Notes: generated by a model not told the origin, from the letters alone. Counted from the first letter of the stretch, positions 52,327 to 64,000 are shown. The stretch is DNA of 64,000 bases from Panorpa germanica (GCA_963678705.1 OY783217.1:3534001-3598000); one strand, 5' to 3'. A program made the numbers and translations.

Positions 52327-52536
52327 GTTCAAATTACGAGAGTTCGGCGGCGACTCATACTTAAAACAAGTTGTGGGGTACAAACTGCCGGTATAATTAA
52401 AAAGCACTGACTCAATTATTTTTCTATAATGTACATAAAAACGAATAACATACAATTAACTATCGTATTATAGATTTATACCGCTCTTATAACGTCTTTT
52501 AAGTATAAGTCGCCGCCGAACTATCGTGATTTGGTC
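52327..52536 (+). mobile_element. TA-target MITE, 210-bp family, copy 2
   Basis: Same inverted repeats as the 37272 copy (core AGTTCGGCGGCGACT), TA on both sides (52325-52326 and 52537-52538), and exactly the same length, in the opposite orientation. The identical length and strong similarity indicate one family that moved by cut-and-paste with mariner-type targeting. Confidence 0.8.
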
Positions 52537-52538
52537 TA

Positions 52539-54580
52539 CAACATAGTGGTCTAAGTTAGATCAAACTACCCTTCACTCAGTACATTTTTGCTACTTTGCT
52601 CGTTTCTTCTATCTATCTTACTTTTTAAGAACTTCTTCCAAGAAAATTTATTTTATTCCACCTTATAAGTTCCTGATTCTTCTTCTTCTTCGGCTTCCTT
52701 CAATTTCGCTTTCCACTTCTATTTCTCTTTCCTTCTTTTTTTTCTAATCTGTTCATTCTTTAATAATATTTTTCTAGTTTTAAGTATCTCTTTCGCATAC
52801 TCATTGCAATAGATGTAATAACCACGTAATTAACTAGAAATTCTAGACTCTTGTTCTGTCTTGAATTTCTTTGAATTACTACTACTCTACTCTCGCCTCT
52901 GGGTATTCTGTTATCCTGTGTCATATAAGCACATGTTACTTTAGTTCAGTCGAAATTAAATTTAGTTTTCTGTAGTACAATTATTTTTCCTTTAATTTCG
53001 GTCTAAAAAGTTTGTTTCTCAGTATCCTTTTAATGACATTTTTTTCCATCATTTTCACAGCATATTATAGTTTAATAAATATATCTTGCTAATGATGAAT
53101 CTCTCCAGGGTGTACACAGCTCTAGGGGTTGTTACAAGGGTGCATTTTGGACTCCTATGGCTATATAAATCAATCTACTTACTGTGCTGGTAATCCCCAT
53201 GTAGTCAACCGTTAATCAAATCAAACTGAAGTTTTATTTCCGTATTACTTTCCTCCTTGTTGACCTAGTATCAGTAACAGCATCAACAACACGTGTCTGT
53301 ATGTGTGTGTGTGTGTGTGTGTGTGTAATACACTATAGGAGTATATCGAAAAAGAAATACTTCTTTATATTAAAAAATAAAACATGTATTGACTGTGCAG
53401 AGTTCAGTTTAACCAAGTAGCAAATAGCAAAGAGCAAACACAACCTAATTTAACAGCAGAGTCCTTTATTTTGACGATATCTTCTTCAAGTTTTATACTT
53501 CCTGAAGCTCTACCCTTGATTTCAACGCCCTGGTTATATTCTCAGACTTCTCTCGAACCGATATATTTAGTTACTTCACCGTATTCGCGATCTTGGTAAG
53601 AATTTTAGTAGAGTAGCAGGACAGGTTCTAGCTTACAAATGATGAATGGTGGGAGTACGTATAAGGAAGATATGGTGTAAAACTCAATAAAGTAATAATA
53701 TCTCTGAGTGATCTTTGACATATCTTTTACATTATTTTAAAATCATTTTGTCTGCACTATAATAAAAATTTTATATAAAAAGGAAATTGTCTTTGCAGCA
53801 GCATAATTCTATGATATACTCAAATTGATCCTGATCTGATGCCTGAATGATCTTGTTAATTTCAGATCTCGAAATAACGCTATATATATAATTGAAAGTC
53901 AAGTATTACTTAGAAATACTTGTAATTTCTTGAATACGTAAGGTTTACTACATATCTCAGCCTTGTCTTCTTGCCCCGTCTTTTCTAATTCCTTATTCTT
54001 GATACTGTACCGTAATACGTGTACTATATATTACTAGGGGAATTTTAAGGGATGTTTAGAATAGCTCCTCCTCTTTTATACTATATACTTGATACTCTTC
54101 ATTAGATCTTACTGTCTTAATTTAACGGTATTCATCTATTTTCCGGCAAAGCTTTTATTATGTATGTATAATGGCCTACTTTAAGTACCTACTTATATCA
54201 GCGTGTTCAATTAATTGAGAATCTATTGGTTTGGGATTGGTTGTAACTTGTATTATTTTCTTATTATGTAAAACCAAGGGTAGTTTAATATTATTGATGT
54301 TTCTTTATAAGTCAATGGATACATTATTATTCAGTTATTCAAAACGAATAGAGCAGTCATTTCTTTAGATTGGAAATTCATTATTAAAACGAAATTTAAT
54401 AGTATGAGAAACCAAAGAAAAACAAATAGCAAGTTATTGATGAAGCTTGACTTGATCCTTAAGAATAATAATAGTGTATCTTCAATGGTAGTGAGAAAAA
54501 TACATTTTTAGATTTTTAACTGCCGTAGGTTTTACGTGATAAACAAATATGGAGCTTGCATTCATCTAATATTTTGCTAA
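52539..54580. other. No gene seen; CT-rich tract
   Basis: 52660-52760 is pyrimidine-rich (TTCTTCTTCTTCGGCTTCC), like the antisense of the LINE tails at 21 and 40 kb, but I find no matching protein signature. The TG repeat lies at 53302. Confidence 0.45.
53302..53326. repeat. (TG)n microsatellite
   Basis: About twelve TG units. Confidence 0.95.
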
Positions 54581-54923
54581 AGGTGAAACGATACTTGGCC
54601 ATTGTCATAAATTAAGGTTATAAAATTTATTACAAACCCTTAGAAATGTTACCAGTCATATAAAAATTGGAATTTAACTAGAAAATATAGCATTCATTTT
54701 TACGGTTCCAACTCATTAAAAGACAGTGGAAGAAAGCTTAAAATGTAGATACGTTATTCATCTAACTAATTGCAGCTTTAGATTTTGATACGCGTTTACA
54801 GTTACTTACATAAAACGATTTAAACATAAAAAAACATGGTTTTTTTTGATAACATTTAACCTGCTGTATAGTATCGCCATCTATATTTCGCGAACTAAAA
54901 ATGGCCAAGTATCGTTTCTCCTT
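54581..54923 (+). mobile_element. Inverted-repeat element related to the 35-kb repeat
   Basis: AGGTGAAACGATACTTGGCC at 54581 is mirrored by GGCCAAGTATCGTTTCTCCT ending at about 54922, giving terminal inverted repeats of about 23 bp on a 343-bp element. The right two thirds match 34975-35483. The terminal repeats identify the family as a DNA transposon; the flanks (left CTAA, right TTAA) do not settle the target size. Confidence 0.65.
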
Positions 54924-56064
54924 AACCAAAACTAGTATTTAATTTAAAGGGGTCCTACTTAATTAATTTATAAGTATGTTAAAAGCAATTCCTTATTTTT
55001 GAAAAGAACTGCTCAACATTTTTTATCCTTAAAAAGATGTTCTTAAGAAGTTTGATAAATAACGTATACCAGGTGTAATCGTTTATGTAACAGGTCACTT
55101 AATTGTGTTAGATAAACCCTAAATGTACGTGACTATTACTATAGCTTTACCATACAGATAATATTAAAACCGTAGCTGTCGCTGCGTATACCTTCTTCCT
55201 CGCTTCCTTTTCTTCGACGTTTTATTCATTAAAAGCGATGCGAACCGTGCGAACCAGTGAACGCTTTATTAAATATGACACGTGCGAAGCAAATATCAAC
55301 ATTCTTTTGCTAATACATTCCACGAGTATTTCATCCACTATAAAGTAAAGAACACTTTATTTATTGTGTAAAATCATAGAACCGTTTGCATCACGCTCAT
55401 TCTCCCCGTTGCTTAAATAATTTACTTCATCTTGAGACCATACACACCACAATTATAAATTTCAAAATGGTTTCAACGTTATTAAAATAATTATAAAAAT
55501 ATCATAAAATTTATGTTGTTAAATCTCATTAAGCCTCTACTTTTAATTGTATTTCCTTCACTTAACGCTATAACTTAATTATTTTTTATATAATTTAATC
55601 TAATTATACACTTGACAAATCACCAAGAGTATAACTTTGTGAAACCCTAAAAAAAAGTTCCATGTTAAAACAGATATTGCTTTTAAGGTAATATAAAAAT
55701 GTAATATACAAGTTTATGATGTACGTTTAATAAAGGTTTGCCTTCACTGATTTAGTATATAATGTTTTTAAAGAATATAACATTATTGATTTATTTATTA
55801 TGATTTATGGGATAGTTTTGAGACGATAAATTTTATTTTCACGCACATGGACTAAGGACTACGTATACACTATATACTAAGGAAGTGATTTAAGTCCTTT
55901 TTTGTTAGTCATAAGTATATTGTGTTCACATTTGGAGTCAATTTTAAGGACGTGTACATAAATCATACAATCGCGATTGGTTCCTTTTATTTTATTTTCT
56001 TAGCGAAGGTTTTACGACTTGTAATTTTATCGATTGGTTATTACAAACAACTTAAACCAATACA
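54924..56064. other. No gene seen
   Basis: AT-rich and non-coding. Around 55180-55290 a somewhat GC-richer patch has no open frame. Confidence 0.5.
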
Positions 56065-56700
56065 TTTTTTTTTGTAATACTACAACTAAGTATAGATACA
56101 CTTATCTAGTAGCTTACATTTCTATAATTACACGGTGTGATAGATATTGCTCCAATGAACAATTCTACATGATTAGGTTACTAGGTCCGAGGGTTTAGTA
56201 CTGCGAAGTCTTCGAACATCATTACTATCAAGCAACATTTGCATCACGGCGATGTTTTCGTGGTTACGAAGTCTCAACTGGTGCTTTGCTGCTATAGATT
56301 TGATTTCTTCTCCGACTGTGTTAATCTTCAGGTCTCTATGTATGTCATCATTGCGGATATACCACGGTGCATTAACTATTCCTCGCAGAACTTTATTTTG
56401 GAACGTTTGTATTTCTCTAACGTTCGATTTATTGGTGCAACCCCAGAGTTGCACTCAATACGTCCACACTTGGTTTAACACTTGCTTACATATAAGCAGT
56501 TTGTTTTAAATATTTTGTTCAGAGCTTCTTCCAATTAGTCAATACATATTCCTGTATTTTATGTTCAGTTCTTCCTTTTTCTTTTTGACATGCGTTTTCC
56601 AGCATAACTTAGCATCAGGCGTCATTCCTAGATATTTTGCTTCATTCGCAAGAGGAACAGTGTTTGAGTTTATGAATACGGGCAAATTAACCAGTACATA
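56065..56700 (-). mobile_element. 5'-truncated Jockey-clade LINE, 3' end
   Basis: A minus-strand non-LTR retrotransposon fragment. Going downstream it contains the end of the reverse-transcriptase reading frame (56700 to 56173), a 3' untranslated stretch of about 100 bp, and a short A tract (T9 on the plus strand at 56065-56073), which marks the 3' end of a retrotransposed copy. The 5' side ends abruptly near 56700, as is usual for LINE copies. No target duplication was identified. Confidence 0.8.
56173..56700 (-). pseudogene. Jockey-type reverse transcriptase C-terminus, with stops
   Basis: The open 93-codon part (56454 to 56173) contains the block typical of Jockey-clade ORF2 beyond the polymerase core: LWGCTNKSNVREIQTFQNK, then NAPWYIRN, IHRDLKI and a closing RRLR..KPSDL. 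Upstream, the same frame reads AKYLGMTPDAKLCWKTHV, the thumb-region motif that precedes it in this clade, so the homology extends to about 56700. Three in-frame stops at 56455-56457, 56506-56508 and 56539-56541 break it, two of them TGA codons where the family has Trp or Gly. The catalytic YADD region is missing. The closest described relatives are the BS and X-element transposons of flies. This is a dead copy. Confidence 0.85.
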
Positions 56701-58044
56701 ATACTTAATATATGAAACAATATGGGCATGTGGTTGGGGGCGTACTAATCAATATTAACAGAATTAAAATATAGCTACATGGGTTATTAAAATAAAAAAT
56801 TAATACATCTATATTAGTAACGATTCTAAATATATGTTTGTGTTAGTTATATAATTGTAAAATTGGAACAAAAACCAAACAAAATTAACCATTTTAGCTG
56901 TCACATACTTTGTGTGTAATTGACACTTTCGTTTCGTTTCGTTTCGTTTGTCCATGCCACTTTTAAATCAATGACAAACGTCAATGAAATCAATTAACTC
57001 TTTCAATAATTTAAGTAATTAAAAACATGGTGAAATATAGACCTACATAGTTTGGAAGCAGTAGCTTTTGTGTAATCCACTATACGTTAATGTTACACTA
57101 GTAGAGACGCTCCTTTAGTTACATATATGTCGAGAAATAAATAAAATATCTTTTGAGTTGTTAGCTGACGTAAAAATGATGACATATAACTGACATATAG
57201 AAAACCATTCTTGATCAAAATTAATAAATAAAGTTCTTGCTTTCTACAGGAAATAAAGTACTAAACAATAATTGTAAAATTCAACGACTTTCAAATTCTA
57301 TTAACTGCAAACTTTGAAACTAGTCCTCGACAATAAAATATTATGACTTGTAAGATAAGATATATTTTTTATTAATAATTTCCTTCAAGATTCCGTGAAG
57401 ATATTTATTTCACCGAGTGTGGTTTTGAAACAAGACATTTCCAAGAGGGAGAGAGAAAGAGGAGATAGTTCTTATTGTAAGTGTAGTAATACCATTCACT
57501 TTTTGCTAGTTACGATGGAAACTATAGTAAGATATCAGATCTCGAAATGTGAGGAAATTGAAATTTGATAACATTTTTGCTCTATTTCTCTTTGTTATAT
57601 TTCTATAAATTTTAAAATCTTAATACTCGTACTACATCAATGGTTTTTATCTTTATGCTCTTTGATACACATTTGAAACAATAGCTTTGAAATAGTAAGT
57701 TGCTCCCTTTTATGTTCTCGATATGACAACATTGGCTTCATCTATTTTAATAATTTATAAATTTGATCTACTTCCGGAATATAAGCTTTTATATAGATAA
57801 ATATGACATTAGACAGTAGCGTAACTAGAATAAAATATAAGTTATGTGCGTGGAATTAAAGTAAGCGCATTGGATTTATCTTATTAAACATGGAAGACAA
57901 AGAAATGAATGGAAATTTAAATGAAAAAAAAATGAAGAGAATGGTTTCCTGACTGAATGAATAACTGACATAAGTAATAAAATATATAACTCAGAGATCT
58001 ATCATACAACTATTGTTACTCGACTTCATTTGTTCATATATCTC
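56701..58044. other. No gene seen; may hold SINE body
   Basis: It contains the TTTCG repeat. The 3' body of the minus-strand SINE headed at 58112 should lie at the right edge, but no tail could be fixed. Confidence 0.45.
56927..56949. repeat. (TTTCG)n short tandem repeat
   Basis: About four and a half TTTCG units. Confidence 0.9.
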
Positions 58045-58112
58045 TGGCCCGGGGATCGAACCCGGGGACACAGTAGTCAGAGTCAAGCATCATTTCTCTC
58101 ACCCAACTGTGT
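58045..58112 (-). mobile_element. tRNA-derived SINE head (A and B boxes)
   Basis: On the minus strand a pol III A-box-like TTGGGTGAGAG (58106-58096) is followed about 40 nt later by a perfect T-arm: stem CCGGG, loop TTCGATC, stem CCCGG (58065-58049). This matches the tRNA B box (GGTTCGATCC). No plausible complete cloverleaf or acceptor stem is present, so it is a SINE head rather than a tRNA gene. The 3' body should extend below 58045, but I cannot fix its end. Confidence 0.6.
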
Positions 58113-58116
58113 CGTT

Positions 58117-58545
58117 CCATCTTAATTTGAATACAAATTTAATAGACAAATACGTATTAAAATTAAGAATTATTTTAATTCTTCTTTTATTATTTTTCTA
58201 TTATTATTTTAATAACTCTCCGGTTATTAATTTTTGATAAGATACATTTTGGTCGGATATGTTATAAAAATTAAGATTCCAGGATCTGAATTTCTTTTAA
58301 TACCTGGGCCCCTATTCCTGAGTCTTGCGAACAATGATCGTGATCGAACAGATATGATTTATATGAGTGAAACATTTTACGAATCACTTTTAAAAGAGTA
58401 TTTCTGAACTATAATAATAAAATTCAGGAATACTGTTACAAAAGAAATTCGGAAAATGTTTCACTTATATAAATCAGTTCTGTTCGATTATGATCATCGC
58501 TCGCAAGGCTCAGGAATAGGGCCTCGGGTTCCAAAATATACTTTT
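58117..58545 (+). repeat. Dispersed hairpin-bearing repeat, copy interrupted by foldback MITE
   Basis: It matches 45544-45735: CTTAATTTGAATACAAAT, then GTATTAAAATTAAGAA, a 50-bp T-rich insertion, then AAGATACATTTTGGTC, GGATCT and AATACCTGG. After the MITE it resumes with GTTCCAAAATATAC. The host element type is unknown. Confidence 0.65.
58306..58523. mobile_element. Foldback MITE with arms of about 100 bp, nested insertion
   Basis: The left end GGGCCCCTATTCCTGAGTCT is mirrored at 58480-58523. The similarity continues through GATCGAACAGA and TTATATAAGTGAAACATTTT, so nearly the whole element folds on itself around ATAATAATA near 58412. It sits inside a repeat whose paralogue at 45544-45735 lacks it, which defines the insertion point next to AATACCTGG. 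The flanks after insertion (CCTGG and CTCGG) leave the duplication length uncertain. Confidence 0.75.
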
Positions 58546-61047
58546 GAACCTATTCTAAAATGTATACAGTTTTTTTTAAGAATGTATAATAAAAAATATA
58601 ATAATATCAACAACAACAAAAATAATTTAACATAAATCATACTCGTTTGTATGTACGAGTATCTAGAAGGATCTAGCTTTAAAGCAAACACCTATGTATC
58701 GTAATGTTTGAACTTTGTCTGGATGAATGTAAAAGCTGCTTATAACTTTGATATATAAGTAATATTCCAATATTTACTCTATGGTATTGCCAGATGCCAG
58801 GTAACGCTACATACTACATGTATGTACACATGTACACCAAGATTATATTCACTTATTCTCATCATTATGTTTATCCACCGAGGGTTGTTAAGATTACTTT
58901 AAACAGAATTACAAAATCGTGTTCTGTAACATCATGTTGATTAAATATTATCTTTTTCTCTAATTGGATAAATTCCGTAATTTAAATTCTATGAAATTGT
59001 AAGATATATTGCCGTACCAAATATATGAAACGTGGAAGAGAAGGAAATCGAGAGGGAATGTGTATGCAGCGACTACTACGGTTTTTAGTGATACCTCTTT
59101 GTTTAGTTGTATAAATGATTCGACATTTTCTACAAGTTTACTTAATTGTTTAGAAAAAGTTTAGTTTAGGAACAAAGAGCGCCCCAGGTTAGAGTTTAAA
59201 ACAACTAGAGGTCAAGAAAACGAGATAGAAACTTAGAATTAGATACCGAATGAAACAGAGGACGAGTCCATATTAATTAACTTTAGGAAACAATGGACTC
59301 ATGCACAGAAAGTGCATGTAGAATGGTTCAAGAAGTTACATCGAAGAGCAACTATCAGATAGTATGTATGGTTCTTCTTGTATCTCTTACTTGAAAATTG
59401 AAATTTGCTATCGTGCCTCTAAATTTCTAACTGGGTAAGGAGCCCTTTAAAACAATTACTTATTCTAAGCAAAAATAACCATCAAACCATGACAGAATTA
59501 CCATATTTTTCTGTTTCTTATTTAGAAGTAAATACAATTTTATTATTAGTCATTAAATTTCTGATATAATTGTTACCCCTAAAGTTCACTAAAAGCTCGA
59601 AATGTAATTATAAAGCTTTTAGTACGCGTAAACAAGCTGAGAAGTGGATGAAAATGTTTAATCCATAATTAAAAATGTTTTAGATTTTACAATAAAAGTG
59701 AAATGATTGTAAAACGGTAAAAATTATAGCAAAATAATTTGCAATAAAAAGCGCAAATTATAAGTTGGTTTTAAATTATAAAATTCATTAGTTTAATAAT
59801 ATTATGTGTTATTTAATAGGATTCAATGAACTTAATAGCTTCCTCTACTAACTATTTAAGATTTACCATTTATAAAATTTAATGTTCTCAATAATACTTT
59901 GATTTTAGTACTTGTATGCATGGAATGGCTTTATTTTCTGATATCTGTATACTTTTATCCAAGTACTTGTTTATTTACACGTCGGGTAAGCTGCATTCAC
60001 ACGTCGTTATTGTCGCAGGTTTTCCCATTTAAAGCTTTTAATAGTTCCGTTCAGAAGTTAACTACTCTGTATTGTGTTGTAAGTAACAACGTGACTTTAA
60101 AACAGGAAACGTGGAGGTGAAACTCTATTCAACAAAAGATATAATAGTTATATGTACTGCAATATCCAAAATATGCGGCTAGCTTTCGTCATTCAGTGTG
60201 ATGAAAAGAGAAAATACTGCAGAAGCGCAATCGTGGTTTCCAATGAGTACATATATCCTACGCATGGTCTCTATTTCTTCTATTTTTTTTTGAATTATCA
60301 CATTTATATTCATATTTTATTTTATGCATTTTTATTCTAAGCTCACTGCGTCACTCTTGCTTTACGAACTTCGTTATAGCGTGCTATCTTTCTTTAAAGT
60401 ATTGCTATCTCGTAATAGTCTGTTATTACCGCACTTACTTATTTCTCATTATTCAAGTTTCACAGATCCTCGCATCAGATCCAAAAGCATCTAAAATGTT
60501 ACATCTCTCTATAGGTCATAAAAAACTTAACCAGGAAAATTGCATATTTCGTTTCTTAAGAACGATGCTACTGATTGTCAAAAAATGTCATTTTAATTTA
60601 TTAAAATAATTATCTAAACTATTATATTCATTAAGTAATATTTAAAACACTTTTGGCTTCTATTTCTTCCCGAATACACTATACTCAGCTAGAATTCTAG
60701 AAATATACTCAAATGTTTCACATAAAATTTTGCTTAATGACTAAATATTATTCCATCTATTAAGATCATAACATAGGTAAAGATATTTTAAATTCATCGT
60801 TTCTTTTAGACATAAGAATGCTCAAAAGATATTTAGTAAAAAATATTTAAACAAGAAAGAATCAAGTTTTAACACGAAAATAATTATTTTAGCACAGGTA
60901 TAGGGTCAATGATTGATATTTTATATACTTGATGAGCAATACATCGTTTTTCATTTATTTCCAATACGCACAGACGCGTACAAAAGTCTAGACTAGACAC
61001 CAGACCACTGCAGACGGTGAAGGTCATCCAATCAGAGAAAGGTCAGA

Positions 61048-61077
61048 CCATTGAATTGAAAGATGTCAATTCAATGG
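61048..61077. repeat. Perfect 12-bp inverted repeat
   Basis: CCATTGAATTGA and TCAATTCAATGG are separated by 6 nt. No element boundary was recognised around it. Confidence 0.8.
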
Positions 61078-62344
61078 AACGCATTAAGCAGACAGCATTA
61101 ACTAAATGCTCAATATTCTGTTGAAAATGACTTACAGGAATACTTAGTCAAGGATTGGAAATATTGAATGTGAATAGAAGTGATTGGTTAAGTACTTCAA
61201 TAGGAGAGCGTGAATGGAATAGACACAGGTTCGTTATTTATGAGCATTGAGGACATACACAACAACAAATAGTATGATGATTATTAATAAGTTATAAATT
61301 TCACTATTATTATAATTATCTTTGCTTTAATGAAGTATACTTTTTTACAATTCGTTCTGTAAATGTAAATTTTTGTTAGTTTAAGGATTTATTATTTATT
61401 GAGTAGGTAATATTTCTAGGTAGTAATTTAAAAAAATTAAACAAATAAACTAAACTAAAATTGATCATGTCTAATCATAACGATAGGATTTATGATATTT
61501 TTTTAGGGCAAGGTTTTATGTGTAATCTGTATTAGTTAATAATTTTAAGTGGAGAAAATTTTCAATATAGTATAAAAGAATAGCGATCTTTGAACCTATC
61601 TCTTCTTGTAAGTTTGTCTGTTGTGGAGTGTAGTGTGTTTTGTAACTACTAAATATTATGATTTTATTAATAAACTTTTAATTGCTATATAATTATGTTA
61701 TATAAATATAAAAATGATAGAAATAACAGACCAGATTTGGAGATCCATGAACTTTTCAGAAATAAGAATTCGTCATATTCCCTTTTTATCAATTAACTTA
61801 ACTTTGAATTTAAATAACTCAATGTATCTTTGTCAACTTCATAAAGAAAAAAAATGAAAAGCAACGACATAATTTTTAATAAAGTTTCGTAATATCTACT
61901 TAAAGAAATTGGTAACTACCCAATTAACAACATCGACGTATAAAAATGTTATGAGTGAGTGTACTCGTATATTCGATAAAATCGTACACTGATTTTGCAT
62001 TTGTATAAAATTATTTGTAAATAAAAAAAAACACAAATAATAATAAAAAAAAAAAGAATTCTTTTTCCATCCTGTTTGAGATATATACAAGTAGTACGTT
62101 TCGTAAGTAATCCTGACAATCTTCTTCTACTTGCAATATTTCTTTTGACATTTTATACACGAATACTTATTACTGTTCGTTCTTAATACAACGTTCATCT
62201 TTATCTTCGTAAAAGAAATCGTTAAAAGAAGATATTTCTTAAACGGAAATGAAAAAAAATCAAGAAAACGAACTGATCACGGTTTAATATAGTAAAAATC
62301 TTTGAACGAGATAGTTTTTCGTTAATGCATTTTCGATAAACGAG

Positions 62345-62432
62345 TGATCCGCTTAACGACGTCGTGTGGAGCGGCGCTGCACGGTGCACGGTTCCGTACG
62401 GAACGGAACGGCGCGCTGGAGCGAAGGAAAAA
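62345..62432. other. GC-rich island with palindrome
   Basis: About 88 bp of markedly GC-rich sequence in an otherwise AT-rich region, including GGAGCGGCGCTGCACGG and the perfect palindrome GTTCCGTACGGAAC (62390-62403), followed by GGAACGGCGCGCTGGAGCG. It could be a promoter core, a 5' exon or a regulatory element. No open frame of useful length passes through it and no TATA-initiator pair is convincing. Confidence 0.4.
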
Positions 62433-64000
62433 GGATGCTAAAGTGGATTTCAGTTCAGAACTTGATACAAGACTTTTTCATAACATTTTAAAAGCATTTA
62501 ACTTTTAGGTAAACATCGTATTGACGAGTTTATATGCATAATATAAAATAAAGAGACCGATGAATTTCATTGCTGATAATATTCGATTTACCTTGATGAA
62601 TCGTTTATAGGAAATTTTACATTAATTCCTGATTCATTGCATATTGCAAAAAGTCATTACTATAATAAAATGGATAAGCATTTATATTATGAACAAATGC
62701 AGTGCCTAGATATCTTAAAGAGTAATAGACTTATTTCAAAAACCAAAATTGAGGCAGAATGCGATCAATTGGCGGATAAATGTTGTTTACCATTCTTAAT
62801 TTTGAAGATTAATCCTTTTTAAACGACTACAAAAGATAAGAGGCCCTAAAATAAAATATACCTGTTATCAATTCAGAACTCATTTTTCTACAATTTGTGT
62901 ATACCGCATCTTTTTTATATCTGTACCACTGTAAATGGAACACTTCACTGAAAATCAGTAATGGTTACTGATTAATTTTGGCCAGGCTAATTTTGCCCAT
63001 ATTTCTTAAACGCATTATTGTATATAAGCATGTCATACATCATTTAAAAGGATTTTAACGTTTTACAACTTATTTTACAACATTTTTTTGATAAAATATT
63101 TAGTAAGCATATAAATGTTTGCAATTAACAAACCCGCATAAATCAGATTTGCCATCTTTTCCGCCAATTTTCCGCATTAAGTGAATTATTACACAATTCT
63201 TAGATTTAGGGCAATGCAACCACATTCCATTTTAAATTTCTATTGTACATGTAATTCAGTTTTATCATGTATAAATGTTTGACAAATAAATCAAGATGGG
63301 AGAAAAAAGGACCGTGGTCTTAAGAAGCCCGTGAAGTATTAATAAAAAAAAAATGTTTGACAAAATATTTTGAAAAATACTCAAAGTGTAAGTAAAAAGT
63401 GATAAGCAGCAACAGCTAGCTTGGAAGCGTGTATATTCTCCAATTAATAATATATTATATCTGAACTTAAGAAATTTATAAAAATGTATTTCTATTTTGA
63501 TGCTGTAGCTCCTTTAAAATATATTAATGTAAATGAAGGTGAAGTAATTAAGCATTATACTGTATGTGTAAAATAATTAACATATTTGTAGAAATTAAAT
63601 TGTTTAATATAATATTTCAAAACTAGTGAATATAAAAGTCATTGTAAATTAACAATGTCGCTAGCATCTAATGTGAATTTAATTCAGTTTGACCTAATTT
63701 CAAATGTTTGTACTTAATTTATGTGCATTCAACTGCAGTGCCAAAAGACTTTTTCGCAGATCGAAATAGTTTCTTGTTTTTCTTTAAATATATAACTTTA
63801 ACTATAATTACATACATATTTTATTCTGTTTGCAGGAAGCTTTACAACTTTAAAAAATTAAGTTCACCATTTTGAATGCCGTCTACTGGGTATTACTTGC
63901 AGTTGCTGCATTATGGGTTCGGGTATTATAGTATTTCCAAATGTAATTAGCCTGTATGTACTTTTTTCAAAAGTTTTATATAAACGTAAGCCCATTCCCA

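Larger units (their letters stand above)
58546..64000. other. No gene seen, 3' region
   Basis: 5.4 kb with no credible frame (longest 73 codons). The GC-rich island at 62.35 kb and the hairpin at 61.05 kb are the only structures. The frame at 62637-62822 has Cys-rich, plausible-looking residues but no recognisable motif. Confidence 0.5.

Noticed and set aside
56239..56509. Plus-strand frames of 79-85 codons
   Set aside because: Antisense of the Jockey reverse-transcriptase remnant.
58045..58112. Genuine tRNA gene
   Set aside because: The T-arm is perfect, but no acceptor stem or full cloverleaf can be formed, so a SINE head is more likely.
58013..58237. 74-codon plus-strand frame starting with a GPGIEPGD segment
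   Set aside because: This peptide is the antisense reading of a SINE T-arm, a common false gene.

Overview
This window reads as nuclear DNA of an arthropod, most probably an insect. It is strongly AT-rich (roughly 70% by eye), has almost no long reading frames, carries long (TA)n and (CA)n microsatellites, and is full of small DNA transposons and retroelement fragments of insect type (Jockey-like LINE, hAT, PIF/Harbinger-like and TA-target MITEs, a Helitron end, a tRNA-derived SINE). Nothing looks bacterial or organellar. The species cannot be named from the sequence alone.

Genes: only one short intact reading frame looks like a real gene, a 107-codon minus-strand frame at 6981-7304 encoding a small protein with a probable mitochondrial presequence and a Pro/Lys-rich tail. 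The other coding signal belongs to decayed mobile elements: a hAT transposase C-terminus inside a complete 1112-bp element (27438-28549), a Jockey-clade reverse-transcriptase C-terminus (56065-56700, minus), and two remnants of another LINE ORF2 C-terminus (40299-40730 and 21236-21660, both minus). A frame-shifted, coding-like patch of unknown family lies at 27031-27354. Exons of a large host gene could be hidden here, because single short exons cannot be called safely without transcripts; much of the window may be intron or intergenic sequence.

Layout: 1-5 kb holds a first PIF/Harbinger-like MITE (2880-3321) and a decayed TA-target MITE. 5-11 kb holds a (TA)n array, the small gene, a 154-bp foldback element, a second (TA)n array and a Helitron 3' end. 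14-17 kb holds a 222-bp TA-target MITE and the second copy of the first Harbinger-like family. 21-24 kb holds a duplicated LINE tail and a decayed 210-bp-family MITE. 27-31 kb holds the coding-like patch, the hAT element with a perfect 8-bp target duplication, and a 479-bp hAT-type MITE with another perfect 8-bp duplication. 32-44 kb holds three copies of a second Harbinger-like family (32818, 38705, 43140), a tandemly duplicated repeat (34.8-35.5 kb), a 70-bp (AT)n tract, a 210-bp TA MITE, a LINE tail and a second 222-bp-family MITE. 45-58 kb holds a long-inverted-repeat element, a paralogous hairpin repeat seen at 45.5 and 58.1 kb, a second 210-bp MITE, a relative of the 35-kb repeat, the Jockey fragment and a SINE. 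The 58.1-kb hairpin repeat is interrupted by a foldback element, and the 45.5-kb copy preserves the uninterrupted site. 58.5-64 kb is almost featureless except for a short GC-rich island at 62.35 kb.

There is no operon or pathway here. The coherent story is of repeated insertion by several small transposon families, several with visible target-site duplications. I found no convincing evidence of a new biological system; the most informative items are the nested insertion with its empty-site paralogue, the unidentified coding-like remnant at 27 kb, the small mitochondrial-type gene and the GC-rich island.
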